The notes beneath the pieces are model-generated. The model ran no database searches. It was not told the origin of the DNA and worked only from the letters and a program-made list of their open reading frames with translations. 34,397 bases of DNA from Comamonadaceae bacterium (lineage in GTDB: Bacteria > Pseudomonadota > Gammaproteobacteria > Burkholderiales > Burkholderiaceae_C): the NCBI GenBank assembly GCA_027485285.1, contig JAIXRH010000128.1:1-34397 (forward strand), written 5' to 3'. Position numbers and translations under genes: made by a program. The number at the start of each line of letters is the position of its first letter. Position 1 is the stretch's first letter. Below, one piece after another: positions 16,279-27,278 of this stretch.

Positions 16279-16905
16279 ATGGATTTCTTCGCCACTCTTT
16301 TTGAAGGCGACGCCCTCAGCATCACCTTGGCGGTGGCCCTGTTGGCCATGTCGGTGGCAAGCTGGTCGGTGATGTTTTACAAAGCTTGGTTGCTGCACCG
16401 TGTGAGCGCCGATGTGGCGCTCGGCAAAGCCGCCTTCTGGCAAGCGCAGGATGTGCAGCAAGGCATTCAAGCTTTGGCCGCGATCGACCGTGCCGCCGTG
16501 CTGCTGCCGCTGGCGCAAGCCAACCAGCAGCTCATGCCCAATACCCTGGGCGCGCAAGGCGATGTGTCGGCCCAACGCACCCGCGTGTTGCGCGATGCCT
16601 TGCACGGCGTGCTGCACCGTTTGCAATCGGGCCAAGTGTTGTTGGCCACGGTGGGTTCCACCGCGCCGTTTGTGGGTTTGCTGGGCACGGTGTGGGGCAT
16701 TTATCACGCGCTCGCTGGCATTGCCACGGCAGGGCAACTGACGATTGAACGTGTGTCTGGTCCTGTGGGCGAGGCCTTGGTCATGACGGCTGCGGGCTTG
16801 GCCGTGGCGCTGCCCGCCGTGCTGGCCTTTAACGTGATGGGCCGTGTCATCCACCGCTTGGAGCAAGAGCTAGAAGGCTTTGCCCACGATCTGCGAGAGC
16901 TCTGA
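16279..16905 (+). CDS. exbB: MotA/TolQ/ExbB proton channel family protein
   Basis: Inner-membrane subunit of a proton-driven energising complex. The 208-residue product has an N-terminal helix (ITLAVALLAMSVASWSVMF), a cytoplasmic helical region, and two C-terminal helices with the conserved TVGSTAPFVGLLGTVWGIYH and the last helix around TAAGLAVALPAVLAF. Its stop overlaps the start of the ExbD/TolR gene by one base (TGATG), so the pair is translationally coupled. No tonB, tolA, tolB or pal is in the window, so ExbB versus TolQ cannot be settled from context; the absence of tolAB nearby favours the ExbB type. Confidence 0.9.
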   Translation: MDFFATLFEGDALSITLAVALLAMSVASWSVMFYKAWLLHRVSADVALGKAAFWQAQDVQQGIQALAAIDRAAVLLPLAQANQQLMPNTLGAQGDVSAQRTRVLRDALHGVLHRLQSGQVLLATVGSTAPFVGLLGTVWGIYHALAGIATAGQLTIERVSGPVGEALVMTAAGLAVALPAVLAFNVMGRVIHRLEQELEGFAHDLREL

Positions 16906-17357
16906 TGGCTTTCGGACGTTTTGAGCGCACGCCGGGCCAAACGCCCATGAGCGACATCAACGTCACCCCGTTGGTCGATGTGATGATGGTGTTGCTGGTG
17001 ATCTTCATCATCACTGCCCCTTTGATGCTCAGTGCCTTGAAACTCGATTTACCCAAAACCGATGGCGCACAGGCCAGCAGCGCGCCACCAAGGTTCCTCA
17101 GACTCAGCATCGATGCCCATGGCGTGGTCTACTTGGACGACAAAGCCACCTCACTGGACGACCTCAAACGCAGCCTGAACGCCCAGGCCTCCAAGGCGTT
17201 GGCCACGGGTCACGGCGAATTGCCCGAAGTCCAGCTGCGCGCCGACGCGCGTGTGCCCTACGGCAAGGTGGTTGAAGTCATGGGCCTCGCCCAGCAGGCG
17301 GGTATGAACCGCATTGGCTTTGTGACTGAGCCCAAGCCGCCCGTTGCCGCCCCTTAA
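16905..17357 (+). CDS. exbD: ExbD/TolR family biopolymer transport protein
   Basis: Partner of the preceding channel protein. The 150-residue product has a short cytoplasmic start, one membrane helix carrying the essential proton-relay aspartate in INVTPLVDVMMVLLVIF (the Asp of LVDV), and a periplasmic domain with RADARVPYGKVVEVM, the typical end of the ExbD/TolR fold. The start codon overlaps the exbB stop by one base. A 140-base gap follows before leuS, so leuS may have its own promoter. ExbD is preferred to TolR for the same context reason as its partner. Confidence 0.9.
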   Translation: MAFGRFERTPGQTPMSDINVTPLVDVMMVLLVIFIITAPLMLSALKLDLPKTDGAQASSAPPRFLRLSIDAHGVVYLDDKATSLDDLKRSLNAQASKALATGHGELPEVQLRADARVPYGKVVEVMGLAQQAGMNRIGFVTEPKPPVAAP

Positions 17358-17497
17358 TTCGCCCCGTCATCACGCACTGCGTGTTGCCTGCTTGGGCATC
17401 CCGATTGTCCCAAACCAAGGCCTAAAATCTGCGTATTCATTGCCTTTGTTTGAAGGCGCTGCCTCGCGACCCCAGCGGGGGTTCTCTGACTGATTCC

Positions 17498-20185
17498 ATG
17501 CAAGACAAATACAACCACACCGAGGTCGAACGTGCCGTTCAGGCCGCTTGGACCCAAGCCGACGCCTACCGCGTGACCGAAGACGCGTCCAAGAAAAAGT
17601 TTTACGCCTGCTCCATGCTGCCTTACCCCAGCGGCAAGCTGCACATGGGCCATGTGCGCAACTACACCATCAATGACATGCTCACGCGCAACCTGCGCAT
17701 GAAGGGCTTCAACGTCTTGATGCCCATGGGCTGGGACGCGTTTGGATTGCCCGCCGAAAACGCCGCGCTCAAAAACGGTGTGCCACCCGCCAAGTGGACC
17801 TATGAAAACATCGCCTACATGAAGAAGCAAATGCAGGCGATGGGCTTGGCCATCGACTGGTCACGCGAAGTGGCCACCTGCGACCCGACCTACTACAAGT
17901 GGAACCAATGGCTGTTCCTCAAGATGCTCGAAAAAGGCATCGCCTACCGCAAGACCCAAGTGGTCAACTGGGACCCCGTCGACCAAACCGTGTTGGCCAA
18001 CGAACAAGTGATTGACGGCAAAGGCTGGCGCACGGGCGCACCGGTTGAGAAGCGCGAAATTCCTGGCTACTACTTGAACATCACCCACTATGCGCCTGAG
18101 CTCTTGGAGCATGTGCAGATCGGCAACGACAAAGCCACCTTGAATGGCTGGCCCGACAAAGTTCGCCTGATGCAAGAGAACTGGATTGGCAAGTCTGAAG
18201 GTGTGCGTTTTGCGTTCACGCACGACATTGCTGGCGCAGATGGCGCTTTGATTGGCGACGGCAAGATGTATGTGTTCACCACACGCGCCGACACCATCAT
18301 GGGTGTGACTTTCTGTGCGGTGGCGGCTGAGCATCCGCTGGCGCTGCATGCTGCGGCGAGCAACCCCGCAATGGCAGCCTTCCTCGAAGAGTGCAAAAGC
18401 GGCGGCACGACCGAAGCTGAGTTGGCCACACAAGATAAGAAGGGCATGCCTACGGGCTTGTTCGTCACGCATCCGTTGACAGGAGCGAAGGTCGAAGTGT
18501 GGGTGGGTAACTACGTGCTGATGTCTTACGGCGATGGCGCGGTCATGGGCGTGCCAGCGCATGACGAGCGCGACTTTGCGTTTGCTTTGAAATACGACTT
18601 GCCCATTGAGCAGGTGGTGTCGGTCAAAGACCAAGCATTCAACGACAAAGCGTGGCAAGAGTGGTACAGCGATAAACAGAACTGCGTGTGCATCAACTCT
18701 GGCGAACTCAATGGTTTGAACCAAAAAGCCGCTGTCAATAAGGTGGCTGAATTGTTGGCAGCCAAAGGCTTGGGCGAAAAGAAAACGACTTGGCGTTTGC
18801 GCGATTGGGGCATCAGCCGTCAGCGCTATTGGGGCACACCCATCCCCATCATCCATTGCGACGAACACGGCGCAGTGCCTGTGCCTGAAAAAGATTTGCC
18901 CGTGGTGCTGCCGCAAGACTGCATCCCAGATGGTTCGGGTAACCCATTGCACAAGCATGAAGGTTTCCATGCGGGTGTGACTTGCCCCGTGTGCGGCAAG
19001 CCCGCGCGCCGCGAGACCGACACCATGGACACGTTTGTGGATTCGTCGTGGTACTTCATGCGCTACTGCGACCCGACCAACGTCGACGCGATGGTGGCCG
19101 AGGGCGCACAGTATTGGGCGCCGATGGACCAATACATTGGCGGCATTGAGCATGCGATTCTGCATTTGCTCTACGCGCGTTTTTGGACCAAGGTCATGCG
19201 AGACATGGGCTTGGTCAAAGTGGACGAGCCATTCACCAAGCTGCTCACGCAAGGCATGGTGCTCAACCACATCTATTCGCGCCGCACGGCCAAGGGTGGC
19301 AAAGACTATTTTTGGCCGCACGATGTCGAGCATGTGCTGGACGACGCAGGCAAAGTGGTGGGCGCCAAGCTCAAAAACGCTGCCGACAGCAGCGATGGCA
19401 AATTGCCTGTGGGCACCGCCATTGACTACGAAGGCGTGGGCACCATGTCCAAGTCCAAGAACAACGGCGTGGACCCGCAAGACCTGATCGAGCGTTACGG
19501 CGCTGACACCGCACGTCTGTACACCATGTTCACCGCGCCCCCTGAAGCCACGCTGGAGTGGAACGATGCGGCGGTGGAAGGCAGCTACCGTTTCTTGCGC
19601 CGGGTGTGGAACTTCGCGCACAAGCACGAAGCCACACTCAAGGCCGCCACCGCTGGCAACTTGAGCGCTGCCAAGCCACGCAAAGAAGCTTCTGACTTGC
19701 GCCGCGACATGCACGTGGTGTTGAAGCAAGTCAGCTACGACTACGACCGCATGCAATACAACACCGTGGTATCCGGCTGCATGAAGTTGCTCAATGCTTT
19801 GGAAGATTTCAAAGCCGATGGCAGCGATGGCGACAACGCCGTGCTGTGCGAGGGCGTCTCTGTTTTGCTGCGCATGCTTTACCCCGCATGCCCGCACATC
19901 ACCGCCAACCTGTGGGCTGAGCTGGGCTACTCAGCCAAGACGGGCGACTTGCTAGATATGGCTTGGCCTGAAGTCGATGAAAGCGCTTTGCAACGCGATG
20001 AGTTGGAGCTGATGCTGCAAATCAACGGCAAGCTGCGCGGCTCAGTCATGGTCAGTGCCACGGCCAGCAAGGAACAAATTGAGCAAGCCGCATTGGCCAC
20101 GGAAGCCTTCATCAAGCAAGCCGACGGCGCTGCACCCAAGAAGGTGATCGTGGTCCCTGGCCGCTTGGTCAACATCGTTGTTTAA
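17498..20185 (+). CDS. leuS: Leucyl-tRNA synthetase
   Basis: Charges tRNA-Leu; class Ia. The 895-residue product has the HIGH-type motif HMGH at residues 49-52 within [15 protein letters not shown], and the KMSKS-type motif as TMSKSKNNG near residue 650. The zinc/editing inserts contain [22 protein letters not shown]. The frame remains open upstream to 17450, but family alignment begins at [15 protein letters not shown], so ATG 17498-17500 is chosen. A short stable hairpin (17469-17482) ends 15 bases before this start and takes the place where a ribosome binding site is expected. lptE follows after 8 bases. Confidence 0.96.
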   Translation: MQDKYNHTEVERAVQAAWTQADAYRVTEDASKKKFYACSMLPYPSGKLHMGHVRNYTINDMLTRNLRMKGFNVLMPMGWDAFGLPAENAALKNGVPPAKWTYENIAYMKKQMQAMGLAIDWSREVATCDPTYYKWNQWLFLKMLEKGIAYRKTQVVNWDPVDQTVLANEQVIDGKGWRTGAPVEKREIPGYYLNITHYAPELLEHVQIGNDKATLNGWPDKVRLMQENWIGKSEGVRFAFTHDIAGADGALIGDGKMYVFTTRADTIMGVTFCAVAAEHPLALHAAASNPAMAAFLEECKSGGTTEAELATQDKKGMPTGLFVTHPLTGAKVEVWVGNYVLMSYGDGAVMGVPAHDERDFAFALKYDLPIEQVVSVKDQAFNDKAWQEWYSDKQNCVCINSGELNGLNQKAAVNKVAELLAAKGLGEKKTTWRLRDWGISRQRYWGTPIPIIHCDEHGAVPVPEKDLPVVLPQDCIPDGSGNPLHKHEGFHAGVTCPVCGKPARRETDTMDTFVDSSWYFMRYCDPTNVDAMVAEGAQYWAPMDQYIGGIEHAILHLLYARFWTKVMRDMGLVKVDEPFTKLLTQGMVLNHIYSRRTAKGGKDYFWPHDVEHVLDDAGKVVGAKLKNAADSSDGKLPVGTAIDYEGVGTMSKSKNNGVDPQDLIERYGADTARLYTMFTAPPEATLEWNDAAVEGSYRFLRRVWNFAHKHEATLKAATAGNLSAAKPRKEASDLRRDMHVVLKQVSYDYDRMQYNTVVSGCMKLLNALEDFKADGSDGDNAVLCEGVSVLLRMLYPACPHITANLWAELGYSAKTGDLLDMAWPEVDESALQRDELELMLQINGKLRGSVMVSATASKEQIEQAALATEAFIKQADGAAPKKVIVVPGRLVNIVV

Positions 20186-20193
20186 GGGCTGAT

Positions 20194-20700
20194 ATGCACA
20201 CCACACGCCGCACTTGGTTGATGTCCAACATCTTGTTCGCAGGGTTGGCGGGGTGTGGGTTTGAGCTGCGCAAACCACCGCGATATGCCTTCAGCACGCT
20301 GTTCAGCAGCATTCCGATCGTGTCGCCATTTGGTGTGAAGCTCAAGCGCAGCTTGGAGTCTTCGGGGCAAGTGGAAGTCATTACCGATGCACGTCAAATT
20401 GAGCGTGCCGAAGTCATCTTTGACCAGCTGTTTGAGTTGCGCGAAAAAGTGGTGGTGGGTCGCACCTCCACGGGTGCGATTCGTGAATTTCAGTTGCGCC
20501 TGCGTTACCGTTTTCGCGTGCGTTCGAAGGGCGGCATTGAGCTGATTCCTGACACCGAAATCACGCTCAACCGCGACATCAACTTTAACGAAACCGGCGC
20601 TTTGTCCAAAGAGTCTGAAGAAGCCTTGCTTTACCGCGACATGGAAAATGACTTGGTGGTGCAAATTCAACGCCGTTTGGCTGCGATTCGCCAAATTTAG
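20194..20700 (+). CDS. lptE: LPS-assembly lipoprotein LptE
   Basis: Plug and chaperone of the LptD barrel that places lipopolysaccharide in the outer leaflet. The 168-residue precursor has a signal sequence ending in lipobox LAGC (residues 18-21) directly followed by GFELR, the characteristic LptE beginning. The domain continues with a conserved ADVIFD/LRYRF-like strand pattern (AEVIFDQLFEL, EFQLRLRYRFRVRS). Location between leuS and holA is the classic proteobacterial position of lptE (formerly rlpB). Gaps of 8 bases upstream and 2 downstream show one transcription unit. Confidence 0.94.
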   Translation: MHTTRRTWLMSNILFAGLAGCGFELRKPPRYAFSTLFSSIPIVSPFGVKLKRSLESSGQVEVITDARQIERAEVIFDQLFELREKVVVGRTSTGAIREFQLRLRYRFRVRSKGGIELIPDTEITLNRDINFNETGALSKESEEALLYRDMENDLVVQIQRRLAAIRQI

Positions 20701-20702
20701 CC

Positions 20703-21773
20703 ATGCAAGTCGCTCACGCTCAATTTGCCAACCACTTGCAAGCGCAGGCAAGCAAGGGCGTGCGCAGCCTCTACACCTTCCATGGTGACGAGCCCTTGTT
20801 GCAGCAAGAAGCACTGGATGCCTTGCGCACCACCGCACGCGCGCAGGGCTACACCGAGCGCAGTGTGTTTGCCGTGGCGGGTGCGCACTTTGATTGGGGC
20901 GAGGTGCTGGCAGCAGGCGGCTCGATGAGTTTGTTTGCCGACAAGCAGCTGATTGAAATTCGCATCCCCTCTGGCAAACCAGGCAAAGATGGCAGCACGG
21001 CATTGCAACAAATTGCAGAGTTGGCGGTGGGCAACGACAGCACCCTCACCGTGGTGCTGTTGCCGCGTTTGGACAAAGCCACAAAAAGCTCAGCGTGGTT
21101 CAGTGCCTTAGACAACAATGGCATCAGCGTGCAGATTGACCCGATTGAACGCCACGCTTTGCCCGCCTGGATTGCGCAGCGCTTAGGCGCGCAGCAGCAG
21201 CGCGTGGCCGCTGGCGAGCCAGGTCAACACACCTTGCAGTTTTTTGCCGAGCGTGTGGAAGGCAACTTGCTGGCCGCGCACCAAGAAATTCAAAAGCTCG
21301 CGCTCTTGTACCCAGCAGGCGAACTGAGCTTTGAGCAAGTCGAACGTGCCGTGTTGAATGTGGCGCGTTACGACGTGTTCAAACTTTCAGAAGCTGTGTT
21401 GAGTGGGCAGCCGCTGCGCGTGCAGCGCATGCTCGATGGCTTGAAGGCCGAGGGCGAAGCCGAGGTGCTGGTGCATTACTCGCTGGCCGAAGAAATCCGC
21501 GCCCTCAAGCGCGTCAAAGACGCCGTGGCCTCTGGCAAGGCTTTGCCTATGGCCTTGCGCGAGCAGCGCATTTGGGGCCCGCGCGAGCGTTTGTTTGAAC
21601 GCGTGCTGCCGCGCCTGAGTGTGGGCATGCTTGACAAATTGTTGCAGTCGGCCCACCAGGTGGACGGCATTGTCAAAGGTTTGAAAACGCCAGAGTGGCC
21701 GGTTGACAGCTGGCAAGCCTTGCACCGTTTGGCCATGCGTTTGTGCCGCGCTTGTATGCCGCGCAACGCTTAA
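20703..21773 (+). CDS. holA: DNA polymerase III subunit delta
   Basis: Wrench subunit of the clamp loader that opens the beta clamp. The 356-residue product shows the family start with [20 protein letters not shown] (the degenerate P-loop region of delta) and later [17 protein letters not shown] and the C-terminal collar helices ([20 protein letters not shown]). Length is normal. It begins 2 bases after the lptE stop, so translation is probably coupled. proA follows 14 bases after the stop. Confidence 0.95.
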   Translation: MQVAHAQFANHLQAQASKGVRSLYTFHGDEPLLQQEALDALRTTARAQGYTERSVFAVAGAHFDWGEVLAAGGSMSLFADKQLIEIRIPSGKPGKDGSTALQQIAELAVGNDSTLTVVLLPRLDKATKSSAWFSALDNNGISVQIDPIERHALPAWIAQRLGAQQQRVAAGEPGQHTLQFFAERVEGNLLAAHQEIQKLALLYPAGELSFEQVERAVLNVARYDVFKLSEAVLSGQPLRVQRMLDGLKAEGEAEVLVHYSLAEEIRALKRVKDAVASGKALPMALREQRIWGPRERLFERVLPRLSVGMLDKLLQSAHQVDGIVKGLKTPEWPVDSWQALHRLAMRLCRACMPRNA

Positions 21774-21787
21774 TTAGGAAAACACAC

Positions 21788-23068
21788 ATGACAACTCTGA
21801 ATGTTGCCGACCACATGCGCGCACTCGGTGCTCAGGCCAAAGTGGCCTCTGCGCAAATGGCCAAAGCCTCTGCCGCCGTCAAGAACGTCGCGTTGCGCAA
21901 GCTGGCCGCTCTGCTGCGCGAGAACATGGATGCGCTGCAAAGTGACAACGCCAAAGACATCGCGCGCGCCATTGCTGCAGGCCTTGATGCCCCCATGGTG
22001 GACCGCTTGAAGCTCACGCCCAAAGTGCTGGAAACCTGTGCGCAAGGTTGCGAGCAGCTCGCCGCCATGCCTGAGGTGATTGGCGAAATCACCGGCTTGA
22101 AAGAGCAGCCCAGCGGGATTCGCGTGGGCCAAATGCGTGTGCCTTTGGGCGTGTTCGGCATGATTTTTGAAAGCCGCCCCAACGTGACGATTGAAGCCGC
22201 GTCCTTGTCCATCAAGAGTGGCAACGCGTGCATCTTGCGCGGCGGCTCGGAAGCGATTGATTCCAACAAAGCCTTGGCCAAGTTGGTGCAGCAAGCTTTG
22301 CGCGAGAGCGGTCTGCCCACCGACGCGGTGCAACTGGTGCAAACCACGGATCGCGAGGCCGTGGGTCACCTCATCGCCATGCCCGAGTTTGTGGATGTCA
22401 TCATTCCGCGCGGCGGCAAGGGTTTGATCGAGCGCATCAGCCGCGAGGCCAAAGTGCCGGTCATCAAACACTTGGACGGCAACTGCCACACCTATGTGGA
22501 CGACCCCTGCGACATCGCCATGGCCGTGACCGTGGCCGACAACGCCAAGACCCAAAAGTACAGCCCCTGCAACGCCAGCGAAAGCTTGGTGGTCGCACGC
22601 GGCGTCGCGGCCGAGTTCTTGCCAAAAATTGGGGCGATTTATGCCGCCAAAGGGGTGGAAATGCGTTGCTGTCCAGAAGCCAAAGCCATCCTCGCCAGCG
22701 TCCCAGGTGCCAACCTCAAGGACGCGACCGAGCAAGATTGGTTTGAGGAATACCTCGCCCCCATCATCAGCGTGAAAGTGGTGGACGGTTTGGATGCGGC
22801 GATTGCCCACATCAACCACTATTCCAGCCAACACACCGAATCCATCCTCACCCGCGACCACATGCACGCCCAGCGTTTTTTGCGTGAGGTGGACTCGTCC
22901 AGCGTGATGGTGAACGCCAGCACCCGATTTGCGGATGGTTTTGAATACGGTTTGGGGGCTGAAATAGGCATTTCTACCGACAAGTTCCACGCGCGCGGCC
23001 CTGTGGGCATCGAAGGCCTGACCTCGCTCAAATACGTGGTGTTGGGACAGGGCGAAATTCGCGTCTAG
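21788..23068 (+). CDS. proA: Gamma-glutamyl phosphate reductase
   Basis: Second step of proline synthesis from glutamate, NADPH-dependent, giving glutamate semialdehyde. The 426-residue product belongs to the aldehyde dehydrogenase superfamily: [30 protein letters not shown] and the catalytic cysteine in [31 protein letters not shown] near the C-terminus is diagnostic. An upstream in-frame extension (21743) overlaps holA. ATG 21788 is preferred because AGGA precedes it by 8 bases and the family starts here. The gene for glutamate 5-kinase (proB) is not in the window. Confidence 0.97.
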   Translation: MTTLNVADHMRALGAQAKVASAQMAKASAAVKNVALRKLAALLRENMDALQSDNAKDIARAIAAGLDAPMVDRLKLTPKVLETCAQGCEQLAAMPEVIGEITGLKEQPSGIRVGQMRVPLGVFGMIFESRPNVTIEAASLSIKSGNACILRGGSEAIDSNKALAKLVQQALRESGLPTDAVQLVQTTDREAVGHLIAMPEFVDVIIPRGGKGLIERISREAKVPVIKHLDGNCHTYVDDPCDIAMAVTVADNAKTQKYSPCNASESLVVARGVAAEFLPKIGAIYAAKGVEMRCCPEAKAILASVPGANLKDATEQDWFEEYLAPIISVKVVDGLDAAIAHINHYSSQHTESILTRDHMHAQRFLREVDSSSVMVNASTRFADGFEYGLGAEIGISTDKFHARGPVGIEGLTSLKYVVLGQGEIRV

Positions 23069-23149
23069 TCGCGCGCCTGACTTTTGTCGGCTTGAATCTG
23101 GCAATGTCACCGCAAGGTCCTAGAATTGCCCTCCACATACAAGGACACC

Positions 23150-24445
23150 ATGGTTCCCCACCTCATCACGGCCCTCAAGGGCCCCATCAACGAGCTTGAG
23201 CAACGCATCCTCGATTCGATGCCCGCCATTGAGCGCTGGTTTCGCTTGGAGTGGATGGAGCACACGCCGCCGTTTTACAGCTCTGTGGACATCCGCAACG
23301 CGGGCTTCAAGCTCGCACCAGTTGACACCAACCTCTACCCAGGTGGCTGGAACAACCTCACGCCCGAGATGCTGCCGCTGGCTGTGCAAGCTGCGATGGC
23401 CGCGATTGAGAAGATTTGCCCCGAAGCGCGCAACCTGCTGCTGATTCCTGAGAACCACACGCGCAACATGTTCTATTTGTCGAACGTGGCGCAGCTGCAA
23501 CGCATCTTTCACATGGCGGGTTTGAATGTGCGCGTGGGTTCCATCAACCCTGAGATCAAAGAAAACACCACCATCGAATTGCCCAATGGCGACAGCGTCA
23601 CCCTAGAGCCTGTCATCCGTAGCGCACGTCGTGTGGGGTTGAAAGACTTTGACCCCTGCACGATTCTGCTCAACAACGATTTGAGCGCTGGCATCCCCGG
23701 CATCTTGGAAGACCTGCACGAGCAGCATTTGTTGCCGCCCTTGCACGCAGGTTGGAGCGTGCGTCGCAAGACCAAGCACTTTGAGTGCTACGAAGAGGTG
23801 TCCAAGCGGTTTGGCAAGTTGCTGGGCATCGACCCATGGCTCATCAACCCCATGTTCAACCAATGCGGTGAAGTGAATTTCGCCGAGGGCACGGGCATGG
23901 AATGCTTGCAAACCAATGTGGACGCCCTGCTCACCAAAATCAAGCGCAAATACAAAGAGTACGGCATCAACGAAAAGCCGTTTGTCGTGGTCAAGGCTGA
24001 CAACGGCACGTATGGCATGGGCATCATGACTGTGCGCGATGTGAAAGACCTGGACCTGGTCAACCGCAAGACGCGTAACAAAATGAGCGTCATCAAAGAT
24101 GGCCAAGAAGTCAACCAAGTCATCATCCAAGAGGGTGTGATCACGCACGAGCAGCTCAACGACGCCGTGGCCGAGCCTGTGGTCTACATGATGGACCGTT
24201 ATGTGGTGGGCGGTTTTTACCGCGTGCACGCCGACCGAGGCATTGACGAAAATTTGAATGCCCCAGGTTCGAGTTTTGTGCCCTTGGCTTTTGAGCAAAG
24301 CGCGCACACCCCACAGCCTGGCATGAAGCCAGGTGCGAGCACACCCAACCGTTTTTATATGTACGGCGTGATTGGACGCTTGGCCATGTTGGCCGCGAGT
24401 TACGAGCTCGAAGCCACCGACCCAGAAGCAGAAAACTACGATTGA
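23150..24445 (+). CDS. gshA: Glutamate-cysteine ligase (proteobacterial ~430-aa type)
   Basis: First step of glutathione synthesis, joining glutamate and cysteine with ATP. The 431-residue product is the GshA type found in betaproteobacteria and Acidithiobacillus, unrelated in length to the 518-residue E. coli enzyme. Recognisable stretches are RNAGFKLAPVDTNLYPGGWN near the N-terminus, ENHTRNMFY, and VVVKADNGTYGMGIMTV, which resembles an ATP-grasp-type nucleotide loop. ATG 23150 is chosen because AAGGA precedes it; a TTG eight codons upstream is the only other option. kup begins 5 bases after the stop. Confidence 0.93.
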   Translation: MVPHLITALKGPINELEQRILDSMPAIERWFRLEWMEHTPPFYSSVDIRNAGFKLAPVDTNLYPGGWNNLTPEMLPLAVQAAMAAIEKICPEARNLLLIPENHTRNMFYLSNVAQLQRIFHMAGLNVRVGSINPEIKENTTIELPNGDSVTLEPVIRSARRVGLKDFDPCTILLNNDLSAGIPGILEDLHEQHLLPPLHAGWSVRRKTKHFECYEEVSKRFGKLLGIDPWLINPMFNQCGEVNFAEGTGMECLQTNVDALLTKIKRKYKEYGINEKPFVVVKADNGTYGMGIMTVRDVKDLDLVNRKTRNKMSVIKDGQEVNQVIIQEGVITHEQLNDAVAEPVVYMMDRYVVGGFYRVHADRGIDENLNAPGSSFVPLAFEQSAHTPQPGMKPGASTPNRFYMYGVIGRLAMLAASYELEATDPEAENYD

Positions 24446-24450
24446 GGTAA

Positions 24451-26325
24451 ATGATGGAACAGCACGGTAAATCGTCGCTCGCGGCGCTCACCTTGGGCGC
24501 GATTGGCGTCGTTTATGGCGACATCGGCACCAGCGTGCTGTATGCGATGAAGGAAGTGTTTGGTTCGGGCCATGTGGCGTTCACCCCCGACAACATTTAC
24601 GGCATCTTGTCGATCTTCTTCTGGACGCTGACGGTGATCGTGTCCATCAAGTACGTGACCTTGGTGCTGCGTGCCGACAACAACGGTGAAGGCGGTTTGG
24701 TGGCCATGTTGGCCTTGGCATCGATGGCGGTCAAAGATCGGCCCGTGTTGCGCCAGCGCATGATGATGGTGGGCATCTTTGGCACCTGTTTGTTTTATGG
24801 CGATGGCGTGATCACGCCTGCCATTTCGGTGTTGTCTGCCGTGGAAGGTTTGGAGGTGGTGTCGCCTACTTTTAAGAAGTATGTGATCCCGCTCACCATC
24901 GTGATTTTGTTTGGCCTTTTTGCTGTGCAAAAACGCGGCACGGCGGGCATTGGAAAATTCTTTGGCCCCATCACGGTGATTTGGTTTGCCGCGATTGCAG
25001 CGCTGGGCGTCTATCACATCGCCTCGCATCCTGAAATCTTGTGGGCCATCAGCCCGCACTATGCCGTGATGTTCATGGTCAACGAGCCTGCCATCACCTT
25101 TTTGATCTTGGGTGCGGTGGTTTTGTGTGTCACGGGCGGCGAGGCGCTGTATGCAGACATGGGCCACTTCGGCAAAAAGCCCATCCGCATCGCTTGGTTT
25201 TTGGTGGTCATGCCTGCCCTCACGCTGAACTACTTCGGCCAAGGCGCGTTGTTGCTCGACGACCCTTCTGCCGTGGCCAATCCTTTTTACAACATGGCCC
25301 CTGACTGGTTGCTGGTGCCCTTGGTTATTTTGGCGACGGCCGCGACGGTGATTGCATCGCAGGCCCTTATTTCTGGTGCATTCAGCGTGACCAAGCAAGT
25401 GGTGCAAATGGGATTTTTGCCGCGTTTGCAAGTGCTGCACACCAGCGTGAAAGACACAGGCCAAATCTATATTCCCGTGGTGAATTGGGGCTTGTTCGTG
25501 GTCATCGTGTTGGCGGTGGTGATGTTCAAGTCGTCCAGCAATTTGGCGGCGGCTTACGGCATTGCGGTCTGTACCGACATGTTGATCACCACGGTGCTCA
25601 CTTTCTTTGTGATTCACTACGGTTGGAAATACTCCCTCGCTTTGTCCTTGGCCGTCACAGGCTTCTTCTTGGTGGTGGACCTGGCTTTCTGGGCTTCCAA
25701 CTTGATGAAGTTGCTCGAGGGGGGTTGGTTCCCACTGTTGATTGCCTCTGTCATCATGTTGTTCATGGTCACATGGCGTGATGGCCGTGCGTTGCTAGAC
25801 AAAAAGCGCAATGAGGACGCCCTCGATTTGCCCAGCTTTTTGGAGGCTGTGTTTTTGTCGCCCCCCGCCCGCGTAGATGGCACGGCGGTGTTCTTGACGT
25901 CCACCAAGGGCAATGTGCCCAACGCCATGCTGCACAACTTGAAGCACAACAAAGTGCTGCACAAGCAAAACCTGTTTGTGAATGTGCAAAACCATGAAGT
26001 GCCTTGGGTTGAGGACAAAGAGCGACTTGAAATGACCGACATCGGCAATGGGTGTTGGCAAGTGGTGATTCACTATGGTTTCAAAGACAACCCCGATGTG
26101 CCAAGTGCCTTGGCACATTTGAATGGCAAGGGCTGTGAGGTCCATGCCATGACGACCAGTTACTTCTTGTCGCGCGACAGCATCGTGCCCACCGTGGGCG
26201 GTGGCATGGCCACTTGGCGCGAAAAAATGTTCGCGCAAATGCACCTCAACGCCAGTTCAGCGGCTGACTTTCTGAACTTACCCAGCAACTCCGTGGTGGA
26301 GTTGGGCAGCAAAGTTGAAATCTAA
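24451..26325 (+). CDS. kup: KUP-family potassium uptake protein
   Basis: Low-affinity, proton-coupled K+ importer of the inner membrane. The 624-residue length matches E. coli Kup (622). Family hallmarks are [20 protein letters not shown] at the N-terminus, [20 protein letters not shown], and [20 protein letters not shown], with about 12 membrane helices and a roughly 170-residue cytoplasmic tail. GAGGTAA serves as ribosome binding site; two ATG codons stand in tandem. It is wedged between gshA and gshB with 5-base gaps on both sides, an operon that couples potassium uptake and glutathione synthesis. Confidence 0.95.
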   Translation: MMEQHGKSSLAALTLGAIGVVYGDIGTSVLYAMKEVFGSGHVAFTPDNIYGILSIFFWTLTVIVSIKYVTLVLRADNNGEGGLVAMLALASMAVKDRPVLRQRMMMVGIFGTCLFYGDGVITPAISVLSAVEGLEVVSPTFKKYVIPLTIVILFGLFAVQKRGTAGIGKFFGPITVIWFAAIAALGVYHIASHPEILWAISPHYAVMFMVNEPAITFLILGAVVLCVTGGEALYADMGHFGKKPIRIAWFLVVMPALTLNYFGQGALLLDDPSAVANPFYNMAPDWLLVPLVILATAATVIASQALISGAFSVTKQVVQMGFLPRLQVLHTSVKDTGQIYIPVVNWGLFVVIVLAVVMFKSSSNLAAAYGIAVCTDMLITTVLTFFVIHYGWKYSLALSLAVTGFFLVVDLAFWASNLMKLLEGGWFPLLIASVIMLFMVTWRDGRALLDKKRNEDALDLPSFLEAVFLSPPARVDGTAVFLTSTKGNVPNAMLHNLKHNKVLHKQNLFVNVQNHEVPWVEDKERLEMTDIGNGCWQVVIHYGFKDNPDVPSALAHLNGKGCEVHAMTTSYFLSRDSIVPTVGGGMATWREKMFAQMHLNASSAADFLNLPSNSVVELGSKVEI

Positions 26326-26330
26326 TTCTC

Positions 26331-27278
26331 ATGCACATCCTCTTCGTTGCTGACGCGCTGTCGTCCTTCAAAATTTACAAGGACACCACGTTTGCCATGA
26401 TGCGTGAGGCGCAGCGTCGAGGCCACCATGTGCTGGCCTGCGAACCGCAAGACATCGCGTGGCAAAGCGGGCAGCCAGTGTCGGCACGCGTGCAGCACGT
26501 GCGCCTCACGGGCGATGCTGAGAATTGGTTTGACGTGCAAAGTGTGGACGCGCGTTACGCGCTCAAAAGTGCCGATGCCATCGTGATGCGCAAAGACCCG
26601 CCTTTTGACAGCGAGTATTTCTACGCCACCCACTTGCTAGAACAAGCCGAGCGAGAGGGTGCCAAGGTGTTCAACAAGCCGGCGGCTTTGCGTGACCACC
26701 CCGAGAAGTTGGCCATTCTGGAATTCGCCCAATTCATCAGCCCCACACTGGTGACGCGCAGCGCTGATGCCATTCGCGCCTTTCACGCGCAACACCGTGA
26801 CATCATCTTGAAGCCGCTCGACGGCATGGGCGGTATGGGCATCTTTCGCGTGAAAGATGATGGCTTGAACCTAGGCGCGATCACGGAAACCCTGAACCGC
26901 GACGGCGCACAAACCGTGATGGTGCAAAAGTTCATCCCCGCCATCGACCAAGGCGACAAGCGGGTGCTTGTCATTGGCGGCAAGGTGGTGCCCTACTGTT
27001 TGGCCCGCATCCCGCAAGGCGGCGAAGTGCGTGGCAATTTAGCGGCGGGCGGCAAAGGTGTGGCGCGCGCCATCTCTGCGCGCGACCAAGAAATCGCCGA
27101 AGCCCTGGGCCCCATCCTGGCCAAACGTGGCTTGTTGTTGGTGGGCTTGGACGTGATTGGTGACTGTTTGACAGAGGTGAACGTCACCAGCCCCACGTGT
27201 TTTCAAGAGATTTTTGACCAAACTGGTTTTGATGTGGCCGCGATGTTCATCGACGCGCTTGAGGTTGCTGCCACTTAA
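26331..27278 (+). CDS. gshB: Glutathione synthetase
   Basis: Second step of glutathione synthesis: ligation of glycine to gamma-glutamylcysteine. The 315-residue ATP-grasp enzyme starts MHILFVADALSSFKIYKDTT. It contains FNKPAALRDHPEKL, ILKPLDGMGGMGIF (ATP-binding Gly-rich loop) and ends with the metal-binding region ITEVNVTSPT-like sequence LTEVNVTSPTCFQEI. Length equals E. coli GshB (316). It follows kup by 5 bases. Its stop codon overlaps the stop of the convergent amidotransferase gene within a TTAA palindrome, so no terminator separates the two. Confidence 0.96.
   Translation: MHILFVADALSSFKIYKDTTFAMMREAQRRGHHVLACEPQDIAWQSGQPVSARVQHVRLTGDAENWFDVQSVDARYALKSADAIVMRKDPPFDSEYFYATHLLEQAEREGAKVFNKPAALRDHPEKLAILEFAQFISPTLVTRSADAIRAFHAQHRDIILKPLDGMGGMGIFRVKDDGLNLGAITETLNRDGAQTVMVQKFIPAIDQGDKRVLVIGGKVVPYCLARIPQGGEVRGNLAAGGKGVARAISARDQEIAEALGPILAKRGLLLVGLDVIGDCLTEVNVTSPTCFQEIFDQTGFDVAAMFIDALEVAAT

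Noticed and set aside
17358-17497. T-box or leucine leader-peptide attenuator ahead of leuS
   Set aside because: No run of leucine codons, no T-box bulge sequence and no terminator/antiterminator pair; only one short hairpin.
17861-19897. Long open frame on the minus strand opposite leuS (678 codons); similar long antisense frames opposite proA, kup, corA and fur-bamE
   Set aside because: They mirror GC-rich codon bias of the sense genes, have no recognisable domains, are His/Arg/Gln/Val-rich in the way of shadow frames, and lack ribosome binding sites.
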